Assembly: GCA_029916745.1 (NCBI GenBank)
Contig: JARXWK010000001.1
Coordinates: 1 to 64,000 of the forward strand
From: Dysgonomonadaceae bacterium PH5-43
GTDB lineage: Bacteria > Bacteroidota > Bacteroidia > Bacteroidales > Azobacteroidaceae
DNA length: 64,000 bases
Direction of reading: 5' to 3'
The translations under genes were made by a program, and so were the position numbers. Below are positions 50,789 through 59,493 of this stretch, one piece after another. Numbering within the stretch: position 1 is the first letter of the stretch; each line of letters begins with the position of its first letter. The notes beneath the pieces were generated by a model that saw only the letters and a list, made by a program, of their open reading frames with translations, was not told the origin of the DNA and did no database searches.

Positions 50789-51952
50789 TTACAAATTCCA
50801 TTGCTCCATTTCGGCAACTACAAGGTGAAAATCACGCTCCATTTCGAGTTTGTTTTGCACTAATTCGTAATAAATACCCAATTCAAGTATAAAGTCTATC
50901 AACGATATTTCGCCCTTATCTAAGGATTTTTTCAACAAAACTACAGTATTATCTGATAACTGAAAGTTCTTAAACTCATTTGTCATAAGTTGTAATTCTA
51001 CAGCTTTTTGATATATAGCCTTTGTTTGATGATAATGTTGTAGATTTGCATCAGCCTCTGCTTGTTCGTAAGCCTTTGTTTGTGCTTTTATCTGCTTAAC
51101 AGTATTTCTATTTTCCCAAAGAGGAACCGACAAACCAAGTATTACACCGTGAGAACTTACATTAGGAAGTTTTTCCATTCTATAACCTGCTGTAATTTTA
51201 GGTAAGTTTATAGCTCGTTGCAACTTTTCATTATTCTTACTTACTGCTATTTCTCTATTCAGATAAAGAAGTTCTTGATTATTTGCTTTTTGTGCGTTAT
51301 ACCACGCTTCAAAGTCGGCAGGAAGCATAATCTCCGAGAAGTTGTTGTTAGTGAAATTTATAGCAATTCCTCCATTAAGACGTTTAAGCTCTTCGAGCAA
51401 AGAATTTCTTTCTATCACTACGTCGTTATAATCTTTCTGTGCATTAAGATAATCGTACTTCGATTTATTCAAATCAAGAATCGAAACTTCTCCTACTTCA
51501 TACCTTTTTAAGTATGCGTCAGAAATTTGTTTAGTAAGCTCCATTTGCTGCTTAAGTTGTTCGGCAAGAGCATTACTAAACGTTAGTTGAATGCAAATAA
51601 TCTTAGCCTCTAACAATATATTCTTACGTTCTATAAGATATTTAAGTTCCGACTGAGAGTTTAACTTGTCTGTGTACTTCTTACGTTGATAATAAGTTGT
51701 TGGGAAATCGAAACTCTGAGTAACCTCTAATTCAGTAACTTCTTCACCGCTCAACATCTTAGCGAACTCAATTTCAGGATTTTCAGGTGTAAGTCCAACC
51801 TTATTGCCTATTTTCTCAGCTTCGGTAAGCGAACGCAAAGAACTCAACAATGTATTATTCTCTTCTATTTGTTTTAATATATGTTCTTGCGAAAAAATAT
51901 TTGTATTAAAAGAGACAATACATACTAAGCTTATAATTAATGTCTTTTTCAT
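50789..51952 (-). CDS. TolC-family outer-membrane component of metal efflux (CusC/CzcC-like)
   Basis: This 387-residue exported protein has a signal peptide (MKKTLIISLVCIVSFNTNIFSQ) and the long alternating coiled-coil helices of an outer-membrane efflux protein, with two OEP repeats (KRYEVGEVSILDLNKSKYDY and KKSLDKGEISLIDFILELGI). It should form the trimeric outer-membrane exit duct of the RND pump. Its ATG overlaps the RND gene stop in ATGA (51949-51952). Last gene of the operon. Confidence 0.88.
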   Translation of the reverse strand: MKKTLIISLVCIVSFNTNIFSQEHILKQIEENNTLLSSLRSLTEAEKIGNKVGLTPENPEIEFAKMLSGEEVTELEVTQSFDFPTTYYQRKKYTDKLNSQSELKYLIERKNILLEAKIICIQLTFSNALAEQLKQQMELTKQISDAYLKRYEVGEVSILDLNKSKYDYLNAQKDYNDVVIERNSLLEELKRLNGGIAINFTNNNFSEIMLPADFEAWYNAQKANNQELLYLNREIAVSKNNEKLQRAINLPKITAGYRMEKLPNVSSHGVILGLSVPLWENRNTVKQIKAQTKAYEQAEADANLQHYHQTKAIYQKAVELQLMTNEFKNFQLSDNTVVLLKKSLDKGEISLIDFILELGIYYELVQNKLEMERDFHLVVAEMEQWNL

Positions 51953-54900
51953 ATTTGTTTCTTTTTATTCATTAATTCGTATATAATTGGAACTATGTAT
52001 ATATTCAATAAAGTAGATGTTATTAATCCACCTAATATAACTATCGCCATCGGACTTTGTATCTCGTTACCTGGTTTATCTCCATTAATCACCATAGGTA
52101 TAAGAGCTAAGCCAGCAGTTATAGCTGTCATAAGTATTGGGTTTAATCTATCTACCGAACCGTTTAATACTGTTTCGTGTAAAGATATTTGTTTCTTTGC
52201 TAAATTCTGATAGTTAGACACAAGCAATATACCGTTGCGAGTAGCAATACCAAACAGAGTTATAAAACCTATAATAGACGGAATACTTACTACGCCTGAT
52301 GTGAAATATACCGCAAACACCCCTCCTATCAATGCCAAAGGAAGATTTATAAGTATTAATCCTGCAAGTTTTACATTCTTAAATTCTTGATAAAGCAGTA
52401 AGAATATAACAAATATAGCTAAGATAGAGGCTATAAGTAGTGTACGTGATGCTTTCTGCGCACTCTCGAATTGTCCGCCATACTCAATACGATAACCTTC
52501 GGGAAGATTAATCGACGAAGCTATAGTTTTTTGTATCTCTTCGACAGCCGAACCAATATCCCTTCCTGCTACATTTACAGAAACAACTATCTTACGTTGA
52601 ACATTCTCTCTGCTTATAGCATTTGGACCCATAGTTGATACAATATCTGCAACTTCTTCTAAAGGAATTTTAGTTCCTTCGTCTGTATCTATCAACGCAG
52701 AGCGTATACCTTCTATAGTATTTGTATAATTTGCATTAAGTCTTAGTATCAGGTCGAAGCTTTTCTGTCCTTCAAAAATCTCAGCTTGTTTCTCTCCTGC
52801 AAAAGATAGATTAACAAATCTATTAAACTCTTCCATACTAATACCATACTTTGCAAGCATTAAACGATTAGCCTTTATCTGTATTTCGGGAACTTCTGTC
52901 TGTTGTTCTACGCTAACATCTACTAATCCGGGTATATCAGAAATAGTATTTTGTATTAAGTTACCTAATGTGAATAACTGATTTAAGTCGTTACCAAACA
53001 ACTTTATTGCTATATTAGCTCTTGTTCCAGAAAGCATATGATCGATACGATGCCCCAGAGGCTGACCTACCGTTGTGGCTACCCCTGGTATATTACCTAA
53101 TCTCTCACGAACTTCAGTTAAAAATTCTTCTTGAGAACGTTCTCCAAGTGTAAAGTTTACATCTATTTCAGCTCCATTAGTCGATTGAGAATGTTCATCA
53201 AGTTCACCCCTACCTGTTCGTCGCGCAGTGGTTTGTACTTCAGGAATACTTAAAAGTTCTCGTTCCATAAGCTGTCCTGCTTTATCACTTTCTTCTAATG
53301 ACACACCGGGCTTACATACTGCCGAAATGGTTAAAGCTCCTTCGTTAAATTCTGGTAAGAAAGCCGAACCCATAGTTGAAAACAACACTAAGGCAACAAC
53401 AAACAAAGCTATAGCCGACGACAATATAGTTTTTTTATATCTTAAAGCTCCCTCTAATGTTATTTTGTACCATTTACTAAGATTACGAACCAACCAACTA
53501 TCCTTTTTGTTTTTGTCTAAGTATTTTTCATTAGATAGAAGCATCTTACAAAGTAAAGGAGTAAGTGTCATAGCTACTATCAAAGACATAAACAGTGATA
53601 CGATATAAGCAATACCTAACGGTTTAAGCATACGCCCTTCCATTCCTGAAAGGAAAAATAAAGGAATAAAAGCTACTATAATAATCATTGTTGCATTAAT
53701 AATAGATGCTCGTATCTCTTTCGATGCTTCAAATACTATTTTGAATGAAGACTCTCTATCTGGTTTAGGCTTCTGATGATTTTGCTTTAGTCGCTTATAA
53801 ACATTCTCTACATCTATTATAGCATCATCAACTAACGAACCTATAGCTATACACATTCCTCCCAAACTCATAGTATTAATGTTCATACCCAACAAATGCA
53901 TTATAATAATTGCTCCCAATAACGATAAAGGTATGGCAATAACAGATATAATGGTTGTTCGGAAACTGCCCAAGAAAAGGAAGAGAATTATTATAACAAA
54001 TAAAGCCCCTTCTACAAGTGCACGAGAAACATTATTGACTGAAGTATTTATAAAATCAGCCTGACGGAATATCTTTGTATCCATCTTTACATCAGCTGGA
54101 AGAGTTTTTTGAAGTTCTTCAAGATTCTTCTCTATGTTATTAGTAACGTTTAGTGTGTTTATATTTGGTTGCTTAGACACAGATACTATAACTGCTGGCG
54201 AAGCATTCTGCGATGCCGTTCCCATTTTAACAGCCGCTCCAATCTTCACTTCGGCTACATCACTAAGATACACTGGCTGATTATTGTTGTGTTTAACAAA
54301 AGTATTGCCAAGCTCTTCCAAATCGTGAGTACGAGCCATACCTCGCAACATATATTCATTACCAAACTCACGAACAACACCACCTGTTGAGTTTTCTGAA
54401 ATGCTCGAACAAACTTCCGATAGTTCGGATAAACTTACACCATAATACTTCATAAGATTAGGGTCGGCAAGCACCTGATATTGTTTATACTCACCACCTA
54501 TTATAGTAACTTGAGATACTCCACCAGTTGCAAGTATAACTGGCTGAACCAACCACTCTGCTATAGTACGAAGCTCCATTAGAGATGTGGTGTCTGACTG
54601 CAAACCTATAAACAATATCTCACCCATCACACTTGATTGAGGAGCTAATACAGGCTGAATACCCTCAGGCATACTTTCCGTTAGAGTTACCATCTTCTCA
54701 CTTACTATCTGACGAGCCTTGAAAATATCAGTGCCCCAATCAAATTCAATCCATACAAAAGAATATCCCTGCATAGAAGACGAACGCACACGCCTTACAT
54801 CGGTAGCGCCATTAACTGCGGTTTCTATAGGAAATGTAACCAATCGTTCTACTTCTTCCGAAGCCATACCTTCAGCATCTGTCATAACAACAACAGTTGG

Positions 54901-55032
54901 GGCAGTAAGGTCGGGGAATACATCTATATCCATTTTATCGGTAGTATACACTCCGTAAACAACCAACAAAACAGCTGCTAACAATATGAATAACTTATTG
55001 TTAAGCGAAAAACTTATAATTTTATTTAACAC
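51949..55032 (-). CDS. Heavy-metal RND efflux permease (CusA/CzcA-like)
   Basis: This 1027-residue inner-membrane proton antiporter has the 12-TM RND layout with two large periplasmic loops. It carries LFLGSFRTTIISVIAIPLSL, the TM4 region GMCIAIGSLVDDAIIDVEN with the conserved acidic residues of heavy-metal RND pumps, and the C-terminal GIATRNGILLVSNYQ. The metal class cannot be fixed: the TM4 motif is not a plain CusA, CzcA or CnrA type. The start codon is GTG (55032). It overlaps the TolC-like gene by 4 bp. Confidence 0.9.
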   Translation of the reverse strand: MLNKIISFSLNNKLFILLAAVLLVVYGVYTTDKMDIDVFPDLTAPTVVVMTDAEGMASEEVERLVTFPIETAVNGATDVRRVRSSSMQGYSFVWIEFDWGTDIFKARQIVSEKMVTLTESMPEGIQPVLAPQSSVMGEILFIGLQSDTTSLMELRTIAEWLVQPVILATGGVSQVTIIGGEYKQYQVLADPNLMKYYGVSLSELSEVCSSISENSTGGVVREFGNEYMLRGMARTHDLEELGNTFVKHNNNQPVYLSDVAEVKIGAAVKMGTASQNASPAVIVSVSKQPNINTLNVTNNIEKNLEELQKTLPADVKMDTKIFRQADFINTSVNNVSRALVEGALFVIIILFLFLGSFRTTIISVIAIPLSLLGAIIIMHLLGMNINTMSLGGMCIAIGSLVDDAIIDVENVYKRLKQNHQKPKPDRESSFKIVFEASKEIRASIINATMIIIVAFIPLFFLSGMEGRMLKPLGIAYIVSLFMSLIVAMTLTPLLCKMLLSNEKYLDKNKKDSWLVRNLSKWYKITLEGALRYKKTILSSAIALFVVALVLFSTMGSAFLPEFNEGALTISAVCKPGVSLEESDKAGQLMERELLSIPEVQTTARRTGRGELDEHSQSTNGAEIDVNFTLGERSQEEFLTEVRERLGNIPGVATTVGQPLGHRIDHMLSGTRANIAIKLFGNDLNQLFTLGNLIQNTISDIPGLVDVSVEQQTEVPEIQIKANRLMLAKYGISMEEFNRFVNLSFAGEKQAEIFEGQKSFDLILRLNANYTNTIEGIRSALIDTDEGTKIPLEEVADIVSTMGPNAISRENVQRKIVVSVNVAGRDIGSAVEEIQKTIASSINLPEGYRIEYGGQFESAQKASRTLLIASILAIFVIFLLLYQEFKNVKLAGLILINLPLALIGGVFAVYFTSGVVSIPSIIGFITLFGIATRNGILLVSNYQNLAKKQISLHETVLNGSVDRLNPILMTAITAGLALIPMVINGDKPGNEIQSPMAIVILGGLITSTLLNIYIVPIIYELMNKKKQI

Positions 55033-55051
55033 GGCAATTCTTTATTATTCA

Positions 55052-56545
55052 TTAATGAACGTGTCCTGCATGAGGATCTAAAGCACCTGCTGCTTGAGCA
55101 AGTTTAACAGACACAGCTCCTTTACTTACCACCCTCTCCGAATAATCTAATCCCGACAATACTTCGGTAGAAATACCATCTGTTGCACCTATGTAGACTT
55201 GTCGGCGTTCAAAGTTTTCAGTGTTAAGTTGCAAATAAACAAAGAACGAGCCTTGTTCTTCCGTGAGAGCTGATGTGGGTATAGTCATTACTTCTTTATC
55301 GGTTTTAGTTTTAATAAAAACCTCGACAAAGCTACCCGCAACAAGACCTTCTTTATAGTTTAGTTCAAAGTTTACAGGAAGCATAAAATTATCACTGTTT
55401 ACCGACCTACCATAAGATAGTAATCTACCGTTTAGTTCTTCAATTGAATATGTTTTATTAGAGTTAAGAACTCTAAAATTAGCGGTAGAAATATCTTTAA
55501 GTAAAGATGCGTATTTCATTCTTACATCAGCCTTTAGTAATAAAGTTTTATTCTTAGCAACACTTGCTAAAGCTTGCCCCGCTTCAACATATTCGCCATT
55601 AGCCACAAAGATTTCTTTAATAAAACCAGCTTGTGTGCTTGTTACTTTCTGTCCTTTATCTGAGAAGTTTTTATACAGGTTATCGTACACCACTTTAGAT
55701 GTTTCGTATATACTCTTTATATAAGTATACTCTTTTTGCGATACTATACCATCTTCTACAAGTTTATTAGCACGATTGTAATCGCTTTCAGCTTTAATAT
55801 AATCGTTTTGAGCCTCAATAAGTCGCACGTTAATATTATCGTCTATCATACCTGCACCCGAAACTGTAAACAGTTCTTGATTAGAAGATACTGCTTGTCC
55901 TTGCAAAACATTTCTGTTTAAGATAACCACACCTGATGTTTTAGCTACAATAATAGTTTCGTCTGCTTGCGAAGATACTATTTGACCAGTAGTAGATATT
56001 ACCTGTCCAAACATCTCTTGTTTAGGCAGTTTCGTTTCAAAATCTATCTTCCACTGTTGTATCTTATTAAAAGTAATAGCATCTGCATTAGTTTGCTCTT
56101 CCGCTATATGTTCGGCAGTATGAGCATCAGCATATACCATTACATCGTTTATAGCCAACTGTCTATTGCCTTTATCCGAATTAATATCTACTAATATTTT
56201 TGCCACTCCATCTATTTCAGGAGTTAGAGCAAACTTATAAATACCTGTATCGAAAGCATTCGTCTGCACTTGTCGTATACCTTTATTATCTATTATCAAA
56301 CTAAGAGTAACCGATTGCACTACAACAGGCGTATTAGGCAGTTCAGTAAGATATAGAGTAACTTCCGATGGCTTATCTTTTGCTAAAGGTGAAGCTTCAA
56401 GAAACACTTCATAATAATCATCGTAAGTGCTTAAATACAAAGGAGTGTTATGTGAATGTGTTTCTTCTGGGTGTTCATGCGAATGTGTATGACACCCTGT
56501 AAGTATCATTGTTATGATACTTAAACATATAAATTTTAATTTCAT
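55052..56545 (-). CDS. Periplasmic adaptor lipoprotein of metal RND pump (CusB/CzcB-like)
   Basis: This 497-residue membrane-fusion protein has a lipobox (IITMILTGCHTHSHEH) whose mature N-terminus is His-rich (HTHSHEHPEETHSHN). It has the usual lipoyl, hairpin and beta-barrel domains (GQVISTTGQIVSSQADETII, IRLIEAQNDYIKAESDYNRA, IFVANGEYVEAGQALASVAKN), and ends with another His pair (DPHAGHVH). The N-terminal ~150 residues before the MFP core form an extra beta domain. The terminal His residues likely bind the exported metal. It lies 20 bp before the RND gene. Confidence 0.9.
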   Translation of the reverse strand: MKLKFICLSIITMILTGCHTHSHEHPEETHSHNTPLYLSTYDDYYEVFLEASPLAKDKPSEVTLYLTELPNTPVVVQSVTLSLIIDNKGIRQVQTNAFDTGIYKFALTPEIDGVAKILVDINSDKGNRQLAINDVMVYADAHTAEHIAEEQTNADAITFNKIQQWKIDFETKLPKQEMFGQVISTTGQIVSSQADETIIVAKTSGVVILNRNVLQGQAVSSNQELFTVSGAGMIDDNINVRLIEAQNDYIKAESDYNRANKLVEDGIVSQKEYTYIKSIYETSKVVYDNLYKNFSDKGQKVTSTQAGFIKEIFVANGEYVEAGQALASVAKNKTLLLKADVRMKYASLLKDISTANFRVLNSNKTYSIEELNGRLLSYGRSVNSDNFMLPVNFELNYKEGLVAGSFVEVFIKTKTDKEVMTIPTSALTEEQGSFFVYLQLNTENFERRQVYIGATDGISTEVLSGLDYSERVVSKGAVSVKLAQAAGALDPHAGHVH

Positions 56546-56563
56546 TATTTCCGAATTTAAGGG

Positions 56564-56764
56564 TTATTCCTCTACGGTAAAGCTCTCTTGAGCAGGAGTG
56601 TCGTGATGATGATCGTGATTACAATTAGCATCGTGTTTGTGCTCGTGGCTATCTACGTGTTCGTGATTGCAATCTTCACCATGAATATGTTCTGTTGATT
56701 TTGTTTTGTTACAAGCAAATAATGTAAGGCCGCATACAGCCAATGTAAATAATATCTTTTTCAT
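56564..56764 (-). CDS. Small His-rich metal-binding lipoprotein
   Basis: This 66-residue protein has a lipobox (FTLAVCGLTLFACNK). More than a third of the mature part is His, Asp, Glu or Cys, in repeats of the type H-x-H-x-x-x-C-N-H (HIHGEDCNHEHVDSHEHKHD, then ANCNHDHHHD). It has no fold of its own and probably buffers a divalent metal in the periplasm for the adjoining pump. Known relatives are short His-rich lipoproteins next to Cus/Czc systems. It lies 19 bp before the adaptor gene. Confidence 0.8.
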   Translation of the reverse strand: MKKILFTLAVCGLTLFACNKTKSTEHIHGEDCNHEHVDSHEHKHDANCNHDHHHDTPAQESFTVEE

Positions 56765-56805
56765 TGTAATTTAATTTTAATTGTTATAGAATAGTTTTGT
56801 TTCAT

Positions 56806-56836
56806 AGTTCGTTATCTCTATCGAGGTATACGAACT
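56806..56836 (-). other. Imperfect hairpin between the first two efflux operon genes
   Basis: AGTTCGT (56806-56812) pairs with ACGAACT (56830-56836), with partial inner pairing. It lies in the 76-bp gap of the operon. It may set the ratio of the first gene to the rest, but there is no T run, so this is uncertain. Confidence 0.35.
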
Positions 56837-56840
56837 GAAA

Positions 56841-57269
56841 TTAAATACGTGGAGGTGCACGTAACCCAACTATTCCATCAACATCAGCCGATGAATAAGA
56901 TATTAAATAGGGTGGAATTTTATTACTATAATCACAATTTAGATTTAATTCGAAATTATAGTACAATAGAATGGCTTGATAAAGTAAATCGTTATGACTA
57001 CAATCATTACAACAAACTAAATTATGATAATCTTGTTCTGTTGTAAGAATAGCATCAATACCTAAATCTAACTGACAACTACCCTCCTCCTCAGCTTCTC
57101 CGTGGTTGCAACAACAAGAGTTATTGCTGGAGGGATTATGGTCAGCGTGTTTTTCGGTAATTATAAAATGCGGTAACCCATCATGATGATGATGAGGTAT
57201 TACTGCATGACTTAAAAATAAGATATTAACAGTAAAGATTAGTAGTATTGATAGTAACTGTTTAAACAT
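56841..57269 (-). CDS. Small His/Cys-rich exported protein (DUF6769-like)
   Basis: This 142-residue protein has an N-terminal membrane or signal segment followed by SHAVIPHHHHDGLPHF, then a Cys cluster (NNSCCCNHGEAEEEGSCQ) and a second one (NLVCCNDCSHND). It resembles the small Bacteroidetes proteins with PHHHH just after the signal that accompany Cus-like pumps (DUF6769). A metal-binding or sensing role is inferred. It is the first gene of the efflux operon; the -7 box TATATTTG lies at 57287-57294. Confidence 0.7.
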   Translation of the reverse strand: MFKQLLSILLIFTVNILFLSHAVIPHHHHDGLPHFIITEKHADHNPSSNNSCCCNHGEAEEEGSCQLDLGIDAILTTEQDYHNLVCCNDCSHNDLLYQAILLYYNFELNLNCDYSNKIPPYLISYSSADVDGIVGLRAPPRI

Positions 57270-57286
57270 TTATCATATTTTCTGTG

Positions 57287-57294
57287 CAAATATA
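57287..57294 (-). promoter_or_regulatory. Metal-efflux operon promoter -7 box
   Basis: TATATTTG on the minus strand, 18 bp upstream of the first ATG of the five-gene operon; pepE diverges from the same 82-bp spacer. Confidence 0.6.
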
Positions 57295-57351
57295 TAACTT
57301 TTCCATTAAAAATAACGTTCTTTGTAAAAAGAAATATTAAAACATATAGTT

Positions 57352-58080
57352 ATGAACCTACTTTTATTGAGTAATTCCACCAATCCGGGTGAAGAGTATT
57401 TAGGTTGGGCGAAAGAACACATCAAAAATTTTATTGGTGAAGCAACAACCGCAGTGTTTATTCCTTATGCAGCAGTAACGCTTACTTACGATGAGTATGA
57501 AGCTAAGGTAGATAAGGTATTTTCGGAGTTTGGCTGTAAGGTAACAAGTATTCATCACGCTTGGAGTCCTCTTCAAGCTATAAAAGAAGCCGAAATGATA
57601 ATTATAGGCGGAGGTAATACTTGGCGATTAGTTCAACAAATGCGTGAATTAGATTTACTTAGTGCAATAAAAACGAAAGTAAGCAATGGGACTCCTTATA
57701 TAGGTTGGAGTGCAGGAAGTAACGTGGCTTGTCCGACAATGAAAACAACCAACGATATGCCTATTGTAGATCCAAGAGGAATGAATACATTAAACTTAAT
57801 TCCTTTCCAAATCAATCCTCATTACTTAGATGCACACCCTGCCGGACACGGAGGCGAAACTCGTGAAGACCGTATAAAAGAGTTTATGGTACTCAACCCC
57901 GACACTTACGTTGTTGGTCTTAGAGAGGCTACTCTACTTAAAGTTATAGGTAACAAACTTGAGCTAATAGGCGACAAAACAGCTCGTTTATTCAAATACA
58001 AAACAGAAACTACAGAGCTTGCTACCACCAACGATTTGTCTTTTTTGCTTCATCGCGCCCCTGAAATAGAAAGTTGTTAA
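57352..58080 (+). CDS. pepE: Dipeptidase E (peptidase S51)
   Basis: This 242-residue cytoplasmic serine peptidase cleaves Asp-X dipeptides. The nucleophile lies in GWSAGSNVACPTM (G-W-S-A-G-S), and the family blocks IIGGGNTWRLVQQMRE, INPHYLDAHPAGHGGETR (with catalytic-type His) are present. Length and ends match PepE. It is transcribed alone and divergently from the metal operon, ending at the terminator 58090-58129. Confidence 0.93.
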   Translation: MNLLLLSNSTNPGEEYLGWAKEHIKNFIGEATTAVFIPYAAVTLTYDEYEAKVDKVFSEFGCKVTSIHHAWSPLQAIKEAEMIIIGGGNTWRLVQQMRELDLLSAIKTKVSNGTPYIGWSAGSNVACPTMKTTNDMPIVDPRGMNTLNLIPFQINPHYLDAHPAGHGGETREDRIKEFMVLNPDTYVVGLREATLLKVIGNKLELIGDKTARLFKYKTETTELATTNDLSFLLHRAPEIESC

Positions 58081-58089
58081 ATAATTAAT

Positions 58090-58129
58090 AAAAAACGCGA
58101 AGCACATATATAGTTGCTTCGCGTTTTTT
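58090..58129. terminator. Bidirectional terminator between pepE and the Bro-N gene
   Basis: A perfect 15-bp stem (AAAAAACGCGAAGCA at 58090-58104, TGCTTCGCGTTTTTT at 58115-58129) with T runs in both directions. The Bro-N stop is 8 bp beyond it. The GCGAAGC word is the same as in the dispersed repeat family at 2177-2358 and 50662-50712. Confidence 0.88.
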
Positions 58130-58136
58130 TATTGCT

Positions 58137-58997
58137 TTATTCTAAATCAATTTTATCTTGTTGCGAAGAATCTTCCCCTTTCAACATAATTCCATCTTTC
58201 GCATTCAGAGGCGAGATAACAGGCTTTCCTGTTTTAGCCTCTAATTCGATGCGAGCGTTTCGAGCAACTTCACCTCCTTGTTGTGCAACTTGTATATGCT
58301 CATTGAATGTTTCAGGGTCAGTAGCTTCTGATATTTCCTTAGTAGAAAGTTCAGCTAACATATTTAACACTAATTCTTTATTGGTCATATTATCGCGCAG
58401 ATTTTCTTTCTTCAATCCTTTATACTGTTTGTATTCTTTAGCCGTTTTATCTGCCCATGCTTGGTAGATAACGTCTGTTAATGTAGCAAACTGAATACCC
58501 TCTTCTAAACCTCGTTTCTTCCATTCATCAGTTAAGTCTTTACGAATTTCGATAGATTTCAAGCGTTGATTAATCCAACTATCCGAATATCCCAAACGTT
58601 TATAATCCGTCATTGCCTGTTCTATAGAAAGTTCTGGGTCTTGTATTTGGTCTAACCGATCGGCTGCTACTTTTGCCATCCATTGTTTGAATGGTTCCGC
58701 TTTAGGTGACGGAATAGACTGTATAAGACGAAAAAGCTGTTCTGTATCAGCAACATCAGTCATACGTTTCTTTCCATCAGCAGCTACCAATTTCAAACCG
58801 TGACAGTTTGTCACGGTTTCATTTCCTTCTACTTTTAACCGTTGTTTCAATTTACGCCAATAAGCATTTGGGTCTGTACTATCCGTTAATATAGCAACCG
58901 CATCTACAATAGAGAAATACCATTTCTCTTGCTCTTCGTCCCATATGGTACGAACTTTCTTTTCTTCAAATAGTTTTATGGTTTCTTGTTTTGTCAT
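58137..58997 (-). CDS. Bro-N domain (phage antirepressor-like) chromosomal protein
   Basis: This 286-residue protein starts with a Bro-N domain (about 10-110): RTIWDEEQEKWYFSIVDAVA, then ILTDSTDPNAYWRKLKQRL and RMTDVADTEQLFRLIQSIPS. The rest is helical (RLGYSDSWINQRLKSIEIR, KELVLNMLAELSTKEIS). Such proteins are widespread in Bacteroidetes chromosomes outside prophages; their function is not known. No other phage gene is near, so this is a lone gene. A perfect 11-bp inverted repeat (58795-58805 with 58809-58819) lies inside the reading frame. Two 17-bp direct repeats precede the start. Confidence 0.85.
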   Translation of the reverse strand: MTKQETIKLFEEKKVRTIWDEEQEKWYFSIVDAVAILTDSTDPNAYWRKLKQRLKVEGNETVTNCHGLKLVAADGKKRMTDVADTEQLFRLIQSIPSPKAEPFKQWMAKVAADRLDQIQDPELSIEQAMTDYKRLGYSDSWINQRLKSIEIRKDLTDEWKKRGLEEGIQFATLTDVIYQAWADKTAKEYKQYKGLKKENLRDNMTNKELVLNMLAELSTKEISEATDPETFNEHIQVAQQGGEVARNARIELEAKTGKPVISPLNAKDGIMLKGEDSSQQDKIDLE

Positions 58998-59003
58998 TGT
59001 TTG

Positions 59004-59038
59004 TTGTTTTGTTATTGTTTATTGTTTTGTTATTGTTT
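59004..59038. repeat. Two tandem 17-bp repeats (TTGTTTTGTTATTGTTT) upstream of the Bro-N gene
   Basis: The 17-mer occurs exactly at 59004-59020 and 59022-59038 (18-bp period). It lies in the 5' leader of the Bro-N gene and reads ACAAAACAATAAC on the coding strand. Slippage could change leader length. Confidence 0.6.
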
Positions 59039-59072
59039 TGTTGTAATTGTATCTTTGATTAATCTTATAAAT

Positions 59073-59471
59073 CTATGCTATTCCAAATAATTCAATTTCA
59101 AATATGAGTGTCGATCCTCCTGGAATACCTGGCTGTGAAAACTTGCCATATCCAAGTTCAGCAGGAATATAAACTTCCCATTTATCTCCAATGCACATTT
59201 GCTGCATTGCTATAATCCAACCCTCTATCAGCTCGTTTAGGCGAAACGCTATTGGTGCACCACCACGACTACTATCGAATTTTTTGCCGTTGATAGTCCA
59301 ACCCGTGTAATGGGCGGTAACAATACTGCGAGGAGCTGGATGTTTGCCGTCTTTTTCCCCTTCGTTTATTTGCTTATAATATATGCCTTTGGAAAGAGCC
59401 TTGACACCCTCCTCCTTGGCTTTTGCTTCCAACCAATCTTTGTTGGTCTGTATGTATTCTCGTTTGTTCAT
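59073..59471 (-). CDS. FKBP-type peptidyl-prolyl cis-trans isomerase, cytoplasmic
   Basis: This 132-residue single-domain FKBP has the core AHYTGWTINGKKFDSSRGG, the EGW-type active-site motif (ELIEGWIIAMQQMCIGDKWE), the IPAELGYG block and the final STLIFEIELFGI. There is no signal peptide, unlike most Bacteroidetes FKBPs, so it works in the cytoplasm. It lies 22 bp after mnmE. Confidence 0.92.
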   Translation of the reverse strand: MNKREYIQTNKDWLEAKAKEEGVKALSKGIYYKQINEGEKDGKHPAPRSIVTAHYTGWTINGKKFDSSRGGAPIAFRLNELIEGWIIAMQQMCIGDKWEVYIPAELGYGKFSQPGIPGGSTLIFEIELFGIA

Positions 59472-59493
59472 AAATTGTTTATTTATTCGACCC

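Noticed and set aside
53228-53608. 126-codon frame antisense to the RND permease gene
   Set aside because: It is a shadow of a well-supported reading frame.
58137-58997. Prophage remnant indicated by the Bro-N gene
   Set aside because: No integrase, structural or lysis gene and no attachment-site repeat is nearby; isolated Bro-N genes are common in Bacteroidetes chromosomes.
59050-59057. Plus-strand -7 box TATCTTTG upstream of the FKBP gene
   Set aside because: It points into the 3' end of the FKBP gene on the wrong strand and no plus-strand gene follows.
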